Below, one piece after another: positions 1-12,535 of a DNA stretch of 64,000 nt; position 1 is the stretch's first letter; each line of letters starts with the position of its first letter. The notes beneath the pieces were generated by a model that worked only from the letters and a program-made list of their open reading frames with translations, had not been told where the DNA came from and searched no databases. Source of the DNA: Anomaloglossus baeobatrachus (Eukaryota > Chordata > Amphibia > Anura > Aromobatidae); the NCBI RefSeq assembly GCF_048569485.1, contig NW_027445228.1, positions 62,001 through 126,000 of the forward strand, given 5' to 3'. The position numbers were made by a program, and so were the translations under genes.

Positions 1-60
1 CATGCGCGGGAGCGGGGACGCGTCACCATGGCTCCCGCGCATGCGCGCGGCGTATAGACG
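1..60. promoter_or_regulatory. CpG-rich palindrome with NRF1-like site
   Basis: Two 13-bp arms, CATGCGCGGGAGC (1-13) and GCTCCCGCGCATG (31-43), form a perfect inverted repeat. The right arm contains GCGCATGCGC (37-46), the consensus palindrome of NRF1, and the left arm may be cut by the window edge. Such CpG-rich NRF1 sites are typical of TATA-less promoters. No transcript start or exon can be tied to it, so a promoter role is inference. Confidence 0.35.
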
Positions 61-729
61 GCAGCAATGACACAGTACAAGGCAGGACGGACCCCGCACG
101 CGCACAGACACAGCCGGGGATACAAAATACCATATTGTAACAACAGTGGCACAAGAATCAGTACAGGAAAATTCGTGAGTCCAATAAGGGGAGCTGTAGT
201 AGGATGCTTCCGTGTATATATCGGAATTTCTTTCTTGTTCTTCCCTCCTACACCGCTGCATGAATTGTGAAGAGAAGTCACTATTTATCCTGAAAACAGA
301 GACGGGCAATATTATTGATGGGCCATTGGAAACGTAAAAAAGAGGGGAGGATGTAACATATGAATAAAAGCAGGGAATGAAAGGGAAGGAGACATAAAAT
401 CTGTACAGAGGAGCAGAAGATTGCCAGTATTAACTATTTACATATAACATATTATTCTGCAACATCTACCAGCGTAATTGGCTTTAACACTGAAATGCAT
501 ATGTGTTAATTTGGGTTATTGTGCCGAGAATCAGCTACCATTCTTTCCATGTCTATGTTTACAGATATATACATGTGTGTTGGGATGTGGGGGGAAACAG
601 GATACTGTCTTTTTTAGGTCTCTGTTCTTAAGTGCTTTTAATCTTGTAATGAATTGTCACCTGCCATATTAATAAAAACCTGTCACATTTTTTTGCACTT
701 TAAAAGCTTGTCGTTCCTCTTTTCCCTAT
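61..729. other. Unassigned sequence
   Basis: AT-rich sequence with only short ORFs and no recognisable exon, terminal repeat or tandem array. It lies upstream of the left zinc-finger duplication arm and is probably intron or intergenic. Confidence 0.4.
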
Positions 730-1074
730 TCCTTCAGTGGTGTAGTTTTCAAAATGAGATTTGTTGGGGGTTTCCACTGTTGAAGCACATCAAGGGCTTT
801 ACAAATGTGACATGGCATCCGCTATCTATTTCAGCCAATTTTGTTCTCCAAAAGTCAAATGTTGCTCCTTCCATTCCAAGCCCTGCCGTGGACACAAGCA
901 GTATTTTCCACCACATATGGGGTATCGGCGTACACTCGAGAAATCGCACAACAGAACACAACAGAATTATATATAAATGAAAATTTGTAGTTAAAGCCAC
1001 ACTTTTGTGGGAAACATTAAACTCTTTATTTTTTCCTTCCACATTGCTTTAATTCCTGTGACGAATCTAAAGTG

Positions 1075-2108
1075 TACTTTGGCTTTCCATTACTGCTCTA
1101 GGAATATTACAAAAAAAGGGACACATAGCTAATATGAAAAATGAGTAAAACTATAGGCATTGCATTATTGATTTAGAGATATTTGCAAAGAGAGCTTCTT
1201 AGCTTATGTATTGGCTTATCCATGTGAGCCCGATAACCTCGACAAGGTGATCTCATTATATTGGGAACCTAACAGCACACTTGAGAGAAAAAAACATGAA
1301 TCGCATTTGCACATCCCAAAATCATACCTTGATCTAAAGCCACTAGGCAAAAATTAAGTACCTGAACATGAGGTTCTTGGTTTTACATTCTGGTCAGTTA
1401 ACGCACTGGGAGCTTGTGGAAGGTGAGTGTACCGGTCCTTTCACAGAGTGCTGGTGTTGTGTGGCGGCCATTGCTGTGGTAGTTTTGTGTCGGTGGGGCG
1501 GTGTGGCCTGGAGTCATGGGGACTCTGCCTTGCAGCATGGGTGTTGTGAGGCACCAGGTCACCTGCCCTGTTGTTGGTGTATTGTTGGTGTAGCGATGGA
1601 CGGCGCTGCACTTTTGAGGCATAGAATAGGGACTCACTCAGAGATTCGCCATGACGTGGCAGGGGGCTTCATACAGTCTGATCACAATGTTAAGCCAAGA
1701 ACCTCATGTTCAGGTATTTCATTTCTGCTTGCGGCTTTAGATCAAAGATATGACTTTAGGACGTGGGAATCATGTCTTTTTTCTTCCAGGTGTGCTATAT
1801 TGGAAACCTAACCTTAAATGCGTCTGCGTGATTAAAAATCTGCATGTCTGGGCAGATAGGTTCCTGGCAAAATAAGATGGTGGACACATCCTGGCTATAG
1901 GACGGAGTGCTTGGTCAGGTGCTTGTCAAGATTATCGGGCTCACAAGGATTAGCCAATACATAAGCTAAGACTCACTTTCCAAATATCTCTAAAGCAATA
2001 AGGCAATGGTTATGTTGTTTTACTAATTTTTCTCATTACCTATGTAGTAATCCCTTTTTTCTAATATTTCTACAGCAGTAATGCAATGCTAAAGTATCCT
2101 GGATATGC
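1075..2108. mobile_element. Long-TIR MITE, TA-site type, left copy
   Basis: The outer ~230 bp (about 1075-1290) reappear inverted at about 1797-2108. Shared landmarks are the GCATTGCATTACTG end motif, a segment near ATATTTGCAAAGAGAG, and GTGAGCCCGATAACCTCGAC. The equivalent element in the right arm (49198-49695) has ends CTTTGGCATTGCATTACTG flanked by TA. It is present in both arms, so it inserted before the duplication. It has no coding capacity. Confidence 0.6.
1330..1760. mobile_element. Palindromic insertion found only in the left arm
   Basis: Inverted arms of about 54 bp (roughly 1330-1383 and 1694-1750) share CTTGATCTAAAGCC and GAACATGAGGTTCTTGG. The intervening GC-richer DNA has no recognised protein. 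It is missing from the right duplication arm, so it arrived after the duplication or was lost from the other copy. The superfamily is unclear. Confidence 0.45.
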
Positions 2109-2294
2109 TTTTGTAGATACGATTTATTGAATTTCGTTTTGAGCACTTCGAATGGTGCACTTTAAAATTATATCATTTTGTGTATTTTCTGTCACATAGG
2201 CCTTTTCAAGTAAAGCTTTGCTACACACTTAGAAATTTGTATGGATTTATGTGTGTCTGTGTATGTTTGAGGTTATATTATTAAAAGCTTATAA

Positions 2295-3137
<843 letters not shown>

Positions 3138-3190
3138 TCATGAATAGAATGTCTGTTTTAGTAAATATTAATAGACTTTTACTATCTGTT

Positions 3191-3196
3191 AATAAA
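3191..3196 (+). terminator. Polyadenylation signal of the + strand zinc-finger gene
   Basis: AATAAA 54 bp after the stop codon. The matching position downstream of the paralogue (48008-48013) also has AATAAA on the - strand. Confidence 0.6.
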
Positions 3197-3532
3197 GTTA
3201 ATTTCATGGGTCATTACGGTTGTGTACTTTTTATGATGGATCATTTACAATCTTTTTACATTTTTTTTTCTAATTTTTGAGGGGGAGAAAAATCTTTTTT
3301 TTTTTTTTGTTTTTTTTTATAGCCAAGTTGTACTCTTCATCCATTTGTGTATTGCTTTAATGAGAGCAGAATCCATTTTGTCAAATCTACACTCCATTTT
3401 GTCAAATCTACACTCCAATTTGTCTTTGTAGAGTCTGTACTGTGTCTCCCCAGGTGTAATGCAGCAGACACCTCTGCTTACTTTAGATAAGGACTTGTAT
3501 AGTTTCAGTTTCTTTGTTAAAAGTGAAGCTTA

Positions 3533-3723
3533 CGGGTGCTTTACACGTTACGACATCGCTAGCGATGTGACACGCCAGATCGCAGATGCGATCTGCCGAG
3601 ATCGCACATGTGACCAGTGCTATAAAAACTACCTATGTGCGATCTTGGCAGATCGCATTTTCCATCTGGTGTGTCACATCGCTAACGAGATCGCTAGTGA
3701 TGTCGCAACGTGTAAAGCACCCT
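3533..3723. mobile_element. 191-bp hairpin MITE, TTA target site
   Basis: Almost the whole element is an inverted repeat: the GGGTGCTTTACACGTTACGA end is mirrored by TCGCAACGTGTAAAGCACCC. TTA flanks it at 3530-3532 and 3724-3726. A TWA duplication and terminal repeats without coding sequence fit a PIF/Harbinger-type MITE. Confidence 0.75.
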
Positions 3724-3860
3724 TTAGGAATGTGAAACTAAAATATTTATATAAGACTATAGAAACGAGTGACGATGATGTAATTTTTTTTTTTTGTTGG
3801 AGACAAAGGGAGAGCTACTTCTGATACTTTATTGTCTCAGAGGGGCTTCTCGAATACATA

Positions 3861-4450
3861 CCGTGTATTTCCAAAAATAAGACAGTCTTTTATATTTTTT
3901 TTTTTTTTTTTTTTTTTGCTCCCCCAAAAATCACTAGGGCTTATTTTTGGAGGAGGTCTTATTCTTGGAGAAACACGGTTGGGGGGGTAAGTTTTTTTTT
4001 TTTTTTTTTTTTTTATTTACCCCCCCTACCTCCCAGGAGGCTCATACTCATATACACACACACCACATCACATCCAGCGCTTCCGGCCGCAGGAAATGAT
4101 GAGAGCAAGTCACGTGTCCGGCCGCAGGTCCTGTTCTGCAGGTCCTTGCGCTCCACTGCACTGCCTCTCGGGATTCTGCCGGCGAGATGATGTTTGGATG
4201 TGGTGAGTATGTATGTGTGTGATCCGATGTTTGTGTGTACGATCTGATTGTGTGTGAGAGATCGGATGTGTGTGTGTGGGGGGGGGGGGGGGGCGGCGAT
4301 CACTGTAGGTCATGCCGCTCAGCATCAGGTGAGTGACTGCATGGTGCCCACTGTCCATAATGAAGTGTCCTGCAGTATCTGTATCTTTTTTAGCTGCACA
4401 GATACTTCATTATTGATCTGCGACTAGGGCTTATTTTTGAAAAAACACGG
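3861..4450. mobile_element. 590-bp MITE with TA target site
   Basis: The ends CCGTGTATTTCCAAAAATAAGAC and the complement of CTTATTTTTGAAAAAACACGG form imperfect terminal inverted repeats, flanked by TA. An internal copy of the end motif (about 3930-3978) suggests a partial duplication. The interior holds poly-T, a TG/G-rich run (4200-4295) and no gene. TA duplication suggests a Tc1/mariner-group non-autonomous element. Confidence 0.65.
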
Positions 4451-4799
4451 TACATACATGATCTCTATAATTTAATTTAATTAGGACCACACACACAAAA
4501 TCTTATGTCCCATGCTGAATGGCGACAACAAAATCTAGTGCCTGAACAGTGACCCACTCCTCCTGGGAACCGCTGATCCAATCACCTTGCCTTCCTCAGA
4601 AAGGCAACTCAAACTGTATCAAAAGGTAAGAAGCTTATTCTTAAAGTATTCGAATTTGATACATGGCCGATTTTGCAAATTTTTCTGAAATGGAGAATGG
4701 AGAGGGCTGTAATTTTTATTTTAGGTTACTTCAACTGTGACAGAATAAAAATAAATACAGAAAATTACATTGCATGATTTTTAAATAATGAATTTACCT

Positions 4800-5450
4800 T
4801 TTATTTCGTTAAATAGGTATTTGTTAAAATGTAAATACAGAACTTAGCATTTGGTACAGAAACCTTTGTTTGCAGTTACAGAGGTCAGACATTTCCTACA
4901 TTTCTTGACCCAGTTTGCACACTCTGCAGCAGGGATTTTGGTTCACTCCTCCAAACAGATCTTCTCCAGATCTTTCAAGTTTCTTGGCTGTCACTGGGCT
5001 GCATTGAGTTTCAGTTCCTTCCAAAGATTTTCTATTAGACTCAGGTCCTTAGTTGCCCTGTCTGTGTGTTTCGGATCATCGTCATGCTGTAAGACCCAGC
5101 CACGACCCATCTTCAGTGCTCTAATACTAATTCTATTTTGGTCTCACTTGACCACATGACCTTCTCTCATGCCTCCCTCGATCATCCAGATGATCATTGG
5201 CAAGATTCAAATGAGCCTGGATGTGCTGACATGAGCAGGGGGACCATGTGTGCACTGCAGAATTTTAATCCATGATGGCATAGTGTGTTACAGTAATATT
5301 TGAGATTGTGGTCCCAGTTCTGTTGAGGTCATTGACCAGGTCCTCCTGTGTAATTCTGGACTGATTCTTGACCTTTCTTAGAATTATACTTACCCCCACG
5401 AGGCGAGATCTTGCATGGAGCCCCAAACCGAGTAAGATGACAGTCATTGA
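4800..5450 (-). pseudogene. Decayed Tc1-like transposase fragment
   Basis: On the - strand this reads as the C-terminal part of a Tc1/mariner transposase. Pieces such as [14 protein letters not shown], the PAAECANWVKKCRKCL region and TSVTANKGFCTK correspond to the IENLW motif and the conserved C-terminus of Tc1-like proteins. A short version of the (Q)HD..PKHT motif lies near 5080-5110. The reading frame is interrupted and no terminal inverted repeats were found, so this is an old dead copy. It is unrelated to the younger Tc1 element at 61211-62783. Confidence 0.6.
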
Positions 5451-5720
5451 GGGGCGTGCATGCGTGCAGCAGAGCATTGGGAGGTGTCCGTGCTGCAAAG
5501 CATTGGGGGCCTGCATGCGACAGAGTATAGCGTGCGTGCGGCAGAGCATTAGGAGGCATGTGTGCGACATAGCATTGGGGAGGGGTGCGTGTGGCAAAGT
5601 ATGGGGGGGGGGTGCGTGTGGCAAAGCATTGGGGTGTGTGTGTGCGGCAGAGAATTGCGGGCGGGCGCGAGGCAGAGCATTGCTGGTACTGGTCGTGGAG
5701 AGCGCTATGTAAGGAGCACT
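5450..5720. repeat. Degenerate GC-rich minisatellite
   Basis: Irregular repeats of about 27-40 bp around the core GGCAGAGCATTGGGGG, with variants in GTGTGCGGCAGAGCATT. Overlapping ORFs on both strands are products of the repeat. Confidence 0.55.
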
Positions 5721-5984
5721 ATGCAGCTGTCCTTGGTGACACTTTAGACATTAGGATCACTTTGCGCTCACCAACAAAATGGCTCTACTCTGTGATCCTA
5801 AACTTCATTCTCTCTTCTCATTCTTTTGGAAACACCCAGAACAGGAGGGTACATCACAGACATGAACAGATTCCACCCACTTTTCCTGCACTTGTAATGT
5901 TAGCTAGTTATACAATAGGTCTACAGTAGGATCGCAGCATCTGCTCCCCCTAGTGCTTAAGAGTGGAAAATATCAAATATTTTA
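5721..5984. other. Unassigned sequence left of DIRS-1
   Basis: No exon, terminal repeat or tandem array is recognisable here. Confidence 0.35.
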
Positions 5985-6450
5985 TTTTTCTCAAGTCACC
6001 CTCCACGACACCACAAAGGAAGTTACCTCTCCGCCCTAAGGCCGGCGTCACACTTGCAATTGCAAAATTGGTCTGATTCTCTTGCTGGAGAGTAGCACGA
6101 GCTGTGTCCTTGTGTCAATCTGTGTGCAATGCAATTCTGTGATTTTTCTCATGATTGTAGTCCATGTGCAATCCGTTTGTAATCTGTATGTGATGCGTGT
6201 TTCTTCATGCGATTTTGTCTCAAATCATTCAACACATGTTACCTGTTTATTTAAAAGGGCACGCCCCCACGTACCTCAATGGACTTGATGCCATTAGTGA
6301 AGTTTTTGCTGAACTGCATGCTTCATTGACCAACTGCATTATCAAAAACAAGATAATGTATTCTTTATTTGACCTTGAACACCACTGAGCGTGTTCTGCT
6401 TCACTGGGTTTTATCTCGTAGATTTTGTGAAACCTACCCAGATGCAACTA

Positions 6451-8700
6451 CCGTATTTTTCGGACTATAAAAGACGCACCCTGGTTTTAGAGGAGGAAAA
6501 TAGGAAAATAAAATTTTAACCAAAAAATATGGTCATGACACACTGTTATGGGGTGAGGATCTGCTGCTGACACTGTTATGGGGGTAATGTCCCCAAATTC
6601 TCTACTAAGGTACCCCATTCTAGTAAGGATTCTCCTCCCTTGTATATGATCCTGCTCATAATATACCCCCATCCATCCTGCTCATAATATACCCCCATCC
6701 ATCCTGCTCATGAAATACCCCCCATCCATCCTGCTCATGATATACCCCCATCCATCCTGCTCATGATATACCCCCATCCATCCTGCTCATGATATACCCC
6801 CATCCATCCTGCTCATGATATACCCCCATCCATCCTGCTCATGATATACCCCCATCCATCCTGCTCATGATATACCCCCATCCATCCGGCTCATGATATA
6901 CCCCCATCCATCCGGCTCATGATATACCCCCATCCATCCTGCTCATGATATACCCCCATCCATCCGGCTCATGATATACCCCCATCCATCCTGCTCATGA
7001 TATACCCCCATCCATCCGGCTCATGAAATACCCCTCATCCATCCTGCTCATGATATACCCCTCATCCATCCTGCTCATGATATACCCCTCATCCATCCTG
7101 CTCATGATATGCCCCTCATCCATCCTGCTCATGATATACCCCTCATCCATCCTGCTCATGATATGCCCCTCATCCATCCTGCTCATGATATACCCCTCAT
7201 CCATCCTGCTCATAATATACCCCTCATCCATCCTGCTCATGATATACCCCTCATCCATCCTGCTCATGATATACCCCTCATCCATCCTGCTCATGATATA
7301 CCCCCATCCATCCTGCTCATGATATACCCCTCATCCATCCTGCTCATGATATACCCCCATCCATCCTGCTCATGATATACCCCCATCCATCCTGCTCATA
7401 ATATACCCCTCATCCATCCTGCTCATGATATGCCCCTCATCCATCCTGCTCATGATATACCCCTCATCCATCCTGCTCATGATATACCCCTCATCCATCC
7501 TGCTCATAATATACCCCTCATCCATCCTGCTCATGATATGCCCCTCATCCATCCTGCTCATAATATACCCCTCATCCATCCTGCTCATGATATACCCCTC
7601 ATCCATCCTGCTCATGATATACCCCTCATCCATCCTGCTCATGATATACCCCTCATCCATCCTGCTCATGATATACCCCTCATCCATCCTGCTCATGATA
7701 TACCCCTCATCCATCCTGCTCATGATATGCCCCTCATCCATCCTGCTCATGATATACCCCTCATCCATCCTGCTCATGATATACCCCTCATCCATCCTGC
7801 TCATGATATACCCCTCATCCATCCTGCTCATGATATACCCCTCATCCATCCTGCTCATGATATACCCCTCATCCATCCTGCTCATGAAATACCCCCATCC
7901 ATCCTGCTCATGATATACCCCCATCCATCCTGCTCATGATATACCCCCCATCCATCCTGCTCATGATATACCCCCATCCATCCTGCTCATGATATACCCC
8001 CATCCTGGTAAATGGCGTGTATCCTGTGGCACAGAAAAAAAATAAACGTTTCTCCTTACCTTTCCTCACTCCCTGAAGCACCGATCTGTCTCAGCTGCAG
8101 CGCCGCTGTGTGGAGCCGTCACCGTTGTCTGCAGCATCGCGAATCGATGTCTTCCTGTCTGTGCCTGGTCAGCTGATCTGGTGGATACTAGCGGCGCGCA
8201 CAGCGATGACGTCATCGCTGTGCGCGCCGCTAGTGTCCAGATCAACTGACCGGCACAGACAGGAAGACATCGCGCGATGCTGCAGGGGAATGGCTCCACA
8301 CACGGTGACGGGTGAGTGAACCGATTTACTGCTCCCCGCGCTGATAATGATGCACGGGGGCAGTGAATACAGCCACACATGATCACTCCAGGCTGTAGTT
8401 GCCAGGGGTGATCACGGCTGGCTGTTAATTATGCGCGCACCCCCCCGCCCATCACCCCGCCCACCTGTCAGCGCCGGTTTCGCTGACAGATGATGGGCGG
8501 CAGGATGGGCGTGCATATGTAATGAGCGGGCCCACGTGGTCACGGCAGGCGCTGCTACCTGCTCGTGTCCCCGATGGCCTGCTCCACCGCAGCACCCTCA
8601 TTCCCTGCTGCAGCCCTGTAGTCAGACGATAAGACGCACCCCCCACTTTCCCCCAACATTTGGGGGGGAAAAAGTGCGTCTTATGGTCCGAAAAATACGG
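6451..8700. mobile_element. 2.25-kb TA-site MITE carrying a minisatellite
   Basis: The ends CCGTATTTTTCGGACTATAA and the complement of TTATGGTCCGAAAAATACGG are matching terminal inverted repeats flanked by TA. Just inside lie GACGCACC and GTGCGTC. The interior is mostly the minisatellite at 6665-8005, followed by a GC-rich hairpin (about 8145-8275, shared core GCGGCGCGCACAGCGATGACG) with no gene. It sits in Harbinger A just before the first transposase piece. Confidence 0.75.
6665..8005. repeat. 26/27-bp minisatellite, about 50 copies
   Basis: Tandem units of CATCCATCCTGCTCATGATA followed by TACCCC or TACCCCT. Units are 26 bp towards both ends and mostly 27 bp in the middle (about 7030-7890). 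Because 27 is a multiple of three, long open frames run on both strands, for example repeats of MSRMDEGYI on the - strand. These are artefacts of repeat length. Confidence 0.9.
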
Positions 8701-8702
8701 TA

Positions 8703-8940
8703 TTCGTAGGCGTCGCAGATTTTGGATTCACCCACTCGTCCAGCATCGCTCTACTAGAGGCCATTTCCATCGCTTATATAAAAAATTACGAGATAATCCA
8801 AATGAATTTTATGCCTGCTGTAGAATAGGTTTGGAAATATTTGATTTCATATTAAATTTAATTCGCCCTTTAATCTGTAAACAAAATACTAGATTTAGGA
8901 AAAGTATTTGTGCAGAGGAGCGTCTTTTACTTACATTAAG
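8703..8940 (+). pseudogene. Harbinger A transposase, piece 1 (N-terminal)
   Basis: This reads as the N-terminal half of a HARBI-type transposase: RRRRRFWIHPLVQHR, then RLYKKLRDNPNEFYACCRIG, and ICAEERLLLTLRY at the exon end, which are typical family blocks before the DDE domain. A donor GTATGTAATT follows at 8941, so the intron was the landing place of DIRS-2. A TA MITE abuts the start of the piece, so no start codon can be assigned. The remaining pieces are at 14893-15164, 19503-19763 and 22724-22870. Confidence 0.75.
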
Positions 8941-9407
8941 GTATGTAATTATATTTTTTGAAAGAATGTGTAAAATGTAGTATTAAGTTATGTAATAACA
9001 TTTTTAGAAACATCTCAATATTTAAGTCAAAATTTCCAGGACGTCCCTACAGACAGCACCACAGGAATTAATCCCCTTGACCTATACAGGGACAGGATCA
9101 CGGAGGGGTTAAAAGGCCCCTCCCCACCTCCACCCTCCAGTGTTTTTCCTGTCCCTACAGGAGATGGTCTCATGAGAGTTGCTCCTGAATTGGAGATATT
9201 TTATCCTTTAGAATTTCATCATTAGTGTGTATCGGATCGGGGGGTCTCGGCCTTCCCTTCTACCTGTGAAGTGGCCCAGAGCTGAAACATCTCGAAAGAA
9301 TGTCCCTCAGCCCCCACTCACTGTGTCAGAATGGGCTCAGGGGGTTTGGGGATCTCTCTGCCTTCCCTTCTCCCCGTGAAACGGCTCGGTGCTGAAACCT
9401 CTTAAAG

Positions 9408-9640
9408 CAGGGGTGAGGAATCTTTTTACTGTCGGGGTCCATTTGGAATTTCCTACTAACCTTCGGGGGCCGCACATTATCAACTTGAAAAATAACCCTG
9501 CTATATTTTGTCAAACGATTAATTAACTTACCCCTATTGTGGAGGCAGGAGCTGCTTCTCTTTGGTGCGGCGGTGATGTTCGGTGATGTTGATCATCTTG
9601 TTTCTCACAACTGCTTTTCCAGGTTTGTCTCTGTTTGGAG
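9408..9640. mobile_element. Possible hAT end inside DIRS-2
   Basis: CAGGGGTGAGGAATCTTTTT followed by GGGGGCCGCACATTAT resembles the 5' end of hAT elements. A matching right end and 8-bp duplication were not found, so it is at best a fragment. Confidence 0.35.
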
Positions 9641-10620
9641 ATGCTAGGGGCATATTCATCACAGGAGACACTGGGAGTACACATCACAGGAGGGGCTGGG
9701 GCATATAAATCACTAGGGCATGGACAGCCCTGGCAGTGGCATAGACATGACTGGGGACAAGGACAGCACGAGGAGGCAGCACAGACTGCACTAGGTGGCA
9801 TCACTAGGGAGACACAGACAGGACTGGGGGAGCATAGACATCACTAGGGGGGCACGGACTGGGGGGCATAGACAGCAGTGGGAGGGTACAGACAGCACTG
9901 GGGGGGTACACAGTACTGAGGGGTGTCACACAGCACTGGGGAGCACGGACTGCATAATAGGGCACAGACAGCACTTACCATGGCATGGACAGCATTAGGT
10001 GGTGTGAATAGCACTGGGGGAGCATAGACATCACCCAGGCGGTACAGACAGCACTATGGGGGCACGGACAGCAGTGGGGGGGTTTACACAGTGCTGAGGG
10101 GGTACACAGCACTGGGGGATACACACAGCATTAGGGGGTACACAGCACTGAGGGGTACACACTTCACTAGAGTGTACACACTGCACTAGGGGGTACACAC
10201 TATACTGGGGGGTGCACTGCATTGGGGGTACACACTGTACTAGGGGGTACTAACTGCATTAGGGGGTACACACTATACTGGGCGGTACACAGCATTAGGG
10301 AGTACACACAGCATTAGGGGGTACACACTGTACTAGGAGGTACACAGCACTGGGGGGTACACACATCATTAGTGGGTACACACTGCACTAGGGGTATACA
10401 CAGCATTAGGAGGTACACACTGTACTAGGGGATACACAGCACTGGGGGGTACACACAGCACTAGGGGATACACAGCACTGGGGGGTACAAAGCATTAGGG
10501 GGTACACAGTTCTAGGGGTACACACAGCATTAGGGGATACACACAGCACTGGGGGTACATGATGCACTAGGGGGGTACACAGCACTGAGCGGGGAGAAGC
10601 AGAGATGGGTTGAGTACTCA
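9640..10620. repeat. GGGGTACACA-type minisatellite
   Basis: Irregular units of about 18-30 bp built on GGGGGTACACACAGCACTAG with TACACTGTACTAGG variants. The array is more diverged at the left (9640-9900). Overlapping ORFs are spurious. Confidence 0.75.
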
Positions 10621-10639
10621 CAGTACTGGGGTGGGTAAG

Positions 10640-10990
10640 GAGGAGTCTCACACAGACACAGACACAGACAGACACACACACACACACACACACAGCACAG
10701 GTCCGGATGGTCGGTAAATCTCCCGGCTTGTGTCAGTGGCCTCTGGGTCTCGTGCCTCTGCGTCTCGTGCCTCTGGGCCTCTGGGTCTCGTGCCTTCGGG
10801 TCTCGTGCCTCTGGGCCTCCGGGTCTCGTGCCTCTGGGCCTCCGCGTCTTGTGCCTCTGGCCTAGCACCTATGGCCTAGCGGCTAGTGTCTTGTGCTTCT
10901 GGCCTCGTGCCTCTGGCCTGGCGTCTCTGTCTGCGCCTCTAAGCCTTGCGCCCTGGCCTGGCGCCTCAATCTGCATGCTTCACATCTTGG
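10640..10990. repeat. (CA)n tract and CTGGGTCTCGTGCCT minisatellite
   Basis: A CAGACA/CA microsatellite (10645-10695) is followed by imperfect 16-25-bp units containing CTCTGGGCCTCCGGGTCTCG (10737-10930). Confidence 0.65.
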
Positions 10991-12412
10991 GTCTCTAGTC
11001 TCGATTCCAGAAAGGGGGTCTGTTACTTAGGACCTGGGCTTAACTTAGCCTGCTGAGCACCATGCTCGGATTGGCCGAGTAATTCTCCTCACTACTGTTT
11101 CTGAACGGGAGTCTGGGCTGTCTAGTCGGGAGCATTCAGCTGTGCTTAATTGCTTAAGTCTGGCCTCTCGTTTATAATGTACGGTTTAAGTGAGATGTTT
11201 ATAGAGTTTATTCTATAATGTGACATACTTTAATTCCCGGAAGGGAATACCTGCATGAAGTCGATTGTGATAGCCCATATTAAGGGGAAGGGTCCCTTTC
11301 TGACTCGCTCATATAGCAATAGCTCAGATTCTAGTTATATAGCCTGTGAGGTTTCTCATGAATCAAATAATGCACCATCTGGTGTCAGAGCTGCATAGTC
11401 TCCCTCATAGGCTCTCTAATCTCACTAAATAATAGCCAGTCTCACCACTCTCTAAGAATCTGTGATTGAAAGTGACCCTTTGTGCTCTAGAGGATCTACC
11501 CTGGTCACTATTTAAGATTGGTGGTTTATCCGCACTAGTGACTTTTATAGAGGCAATTTCGCACTAGTGGAGTATAGTCCATTCCTAGTTAAGCATCTGC
11601 CCCAGGTGGTAGAGGTCTCTTTACACCAGCTCTGGATACAAATAAGATCCAGTGTCAGAAGCCTCAGATATCACAGGTGGTCTGATGATGAAGCTGGCTT
11701 GGTAATGCCAGCGGACATGCCTTCCTGACTGCAATTCTACATGTCTTTAGTCTTCATGAGGTCCGTCTATTTACCCGAGGCTTTTGGGACCAAAATGGGG
11801 CGTCTGGTGGAACGATAAGCTGGTCTGTCTCCAGGGGTAATTTGAGCTGAGGAGAGCTGATGAAAGTACTGCCCTGGGTTACGAAGCACAAAATGTTTAT
11901 TATGTACAACAGTTGTCTATACCATCTGGTCGTGCATTTCTTCTTTCCCTTTGACGGGCTGTTAGACTTAATATCTATGCTATGGCTTCGGTGTCATAAG
12001 ACTTTGATTTAACACTATGCTTTTCCTTGCCATGTTTGTAATACAACTCTGGTGTATCGCACTATATCTGCTTTCTGCTGTATAAGTTGTCTACCACATT
12101 TATACTGAGTATTTACCAGTATACTCTCTTTGGTGATGTTGCTTGTAGTTTTCCAGTACATATATGCTATTGATTGCATTTAGGTCCTGCTGATGTTTCT
12201 TCAGGGCTTTTCTATCTGGATGTTATGGATCTAGGCCAGGCATGTTGTTACTCGATAACATGCGCTGCATGCACTTCAGATACTTGCAAATTTATCCTAC
12301 TGTTCATATTTCTGGGTTTACAGATTGATTTACTATGTCTGATCTAGTTCTTGCCCAGGACTTGGGTCCTTAAGGCTTCTGTGCCCACCCTGAGCTATTA
12401 CTATTACTTTGG
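10991..12412. other. DIRS-2 interior without recognisable genes
   Basis: About 1.4 kb with no sustained open frame, tandem array or terminal repeat. By position it should be internal DIRS-2 sequence. Confidence 0.4.
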
Positions 12413-12535
12413 TACTGCTCCTGTGGTGCTGTCCGGAGGGACGTCCTGGAAAATACGAATTACACCTACCGGTTATTGGTAATTCAGTTTCCAGTAGTCC
12501 CTCCGGACAGCACCCTTATTTCCCTCCCCTTAGAG

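Noticed and set aside
3853-4456. A 6-bp TACATA duplication around the 3861-4450 MITE
   Set aside because: The related-style element at 6451-8700 shows only TA, so the extra matching bases are probably chance.
6995-7939. Long repetitive ORFs (MSRMDEGYI and PLIHPAHDI repeats)
   Set aside because: They arise from a 27-bp minisatellite in several frames and both strands, with no start context or splice sites.
9408-12410. A complete hAT element in DIRS-2
   Set aside because: Only a left-end-like sequence was seen; no matching right end or 8-bp duplication was found.
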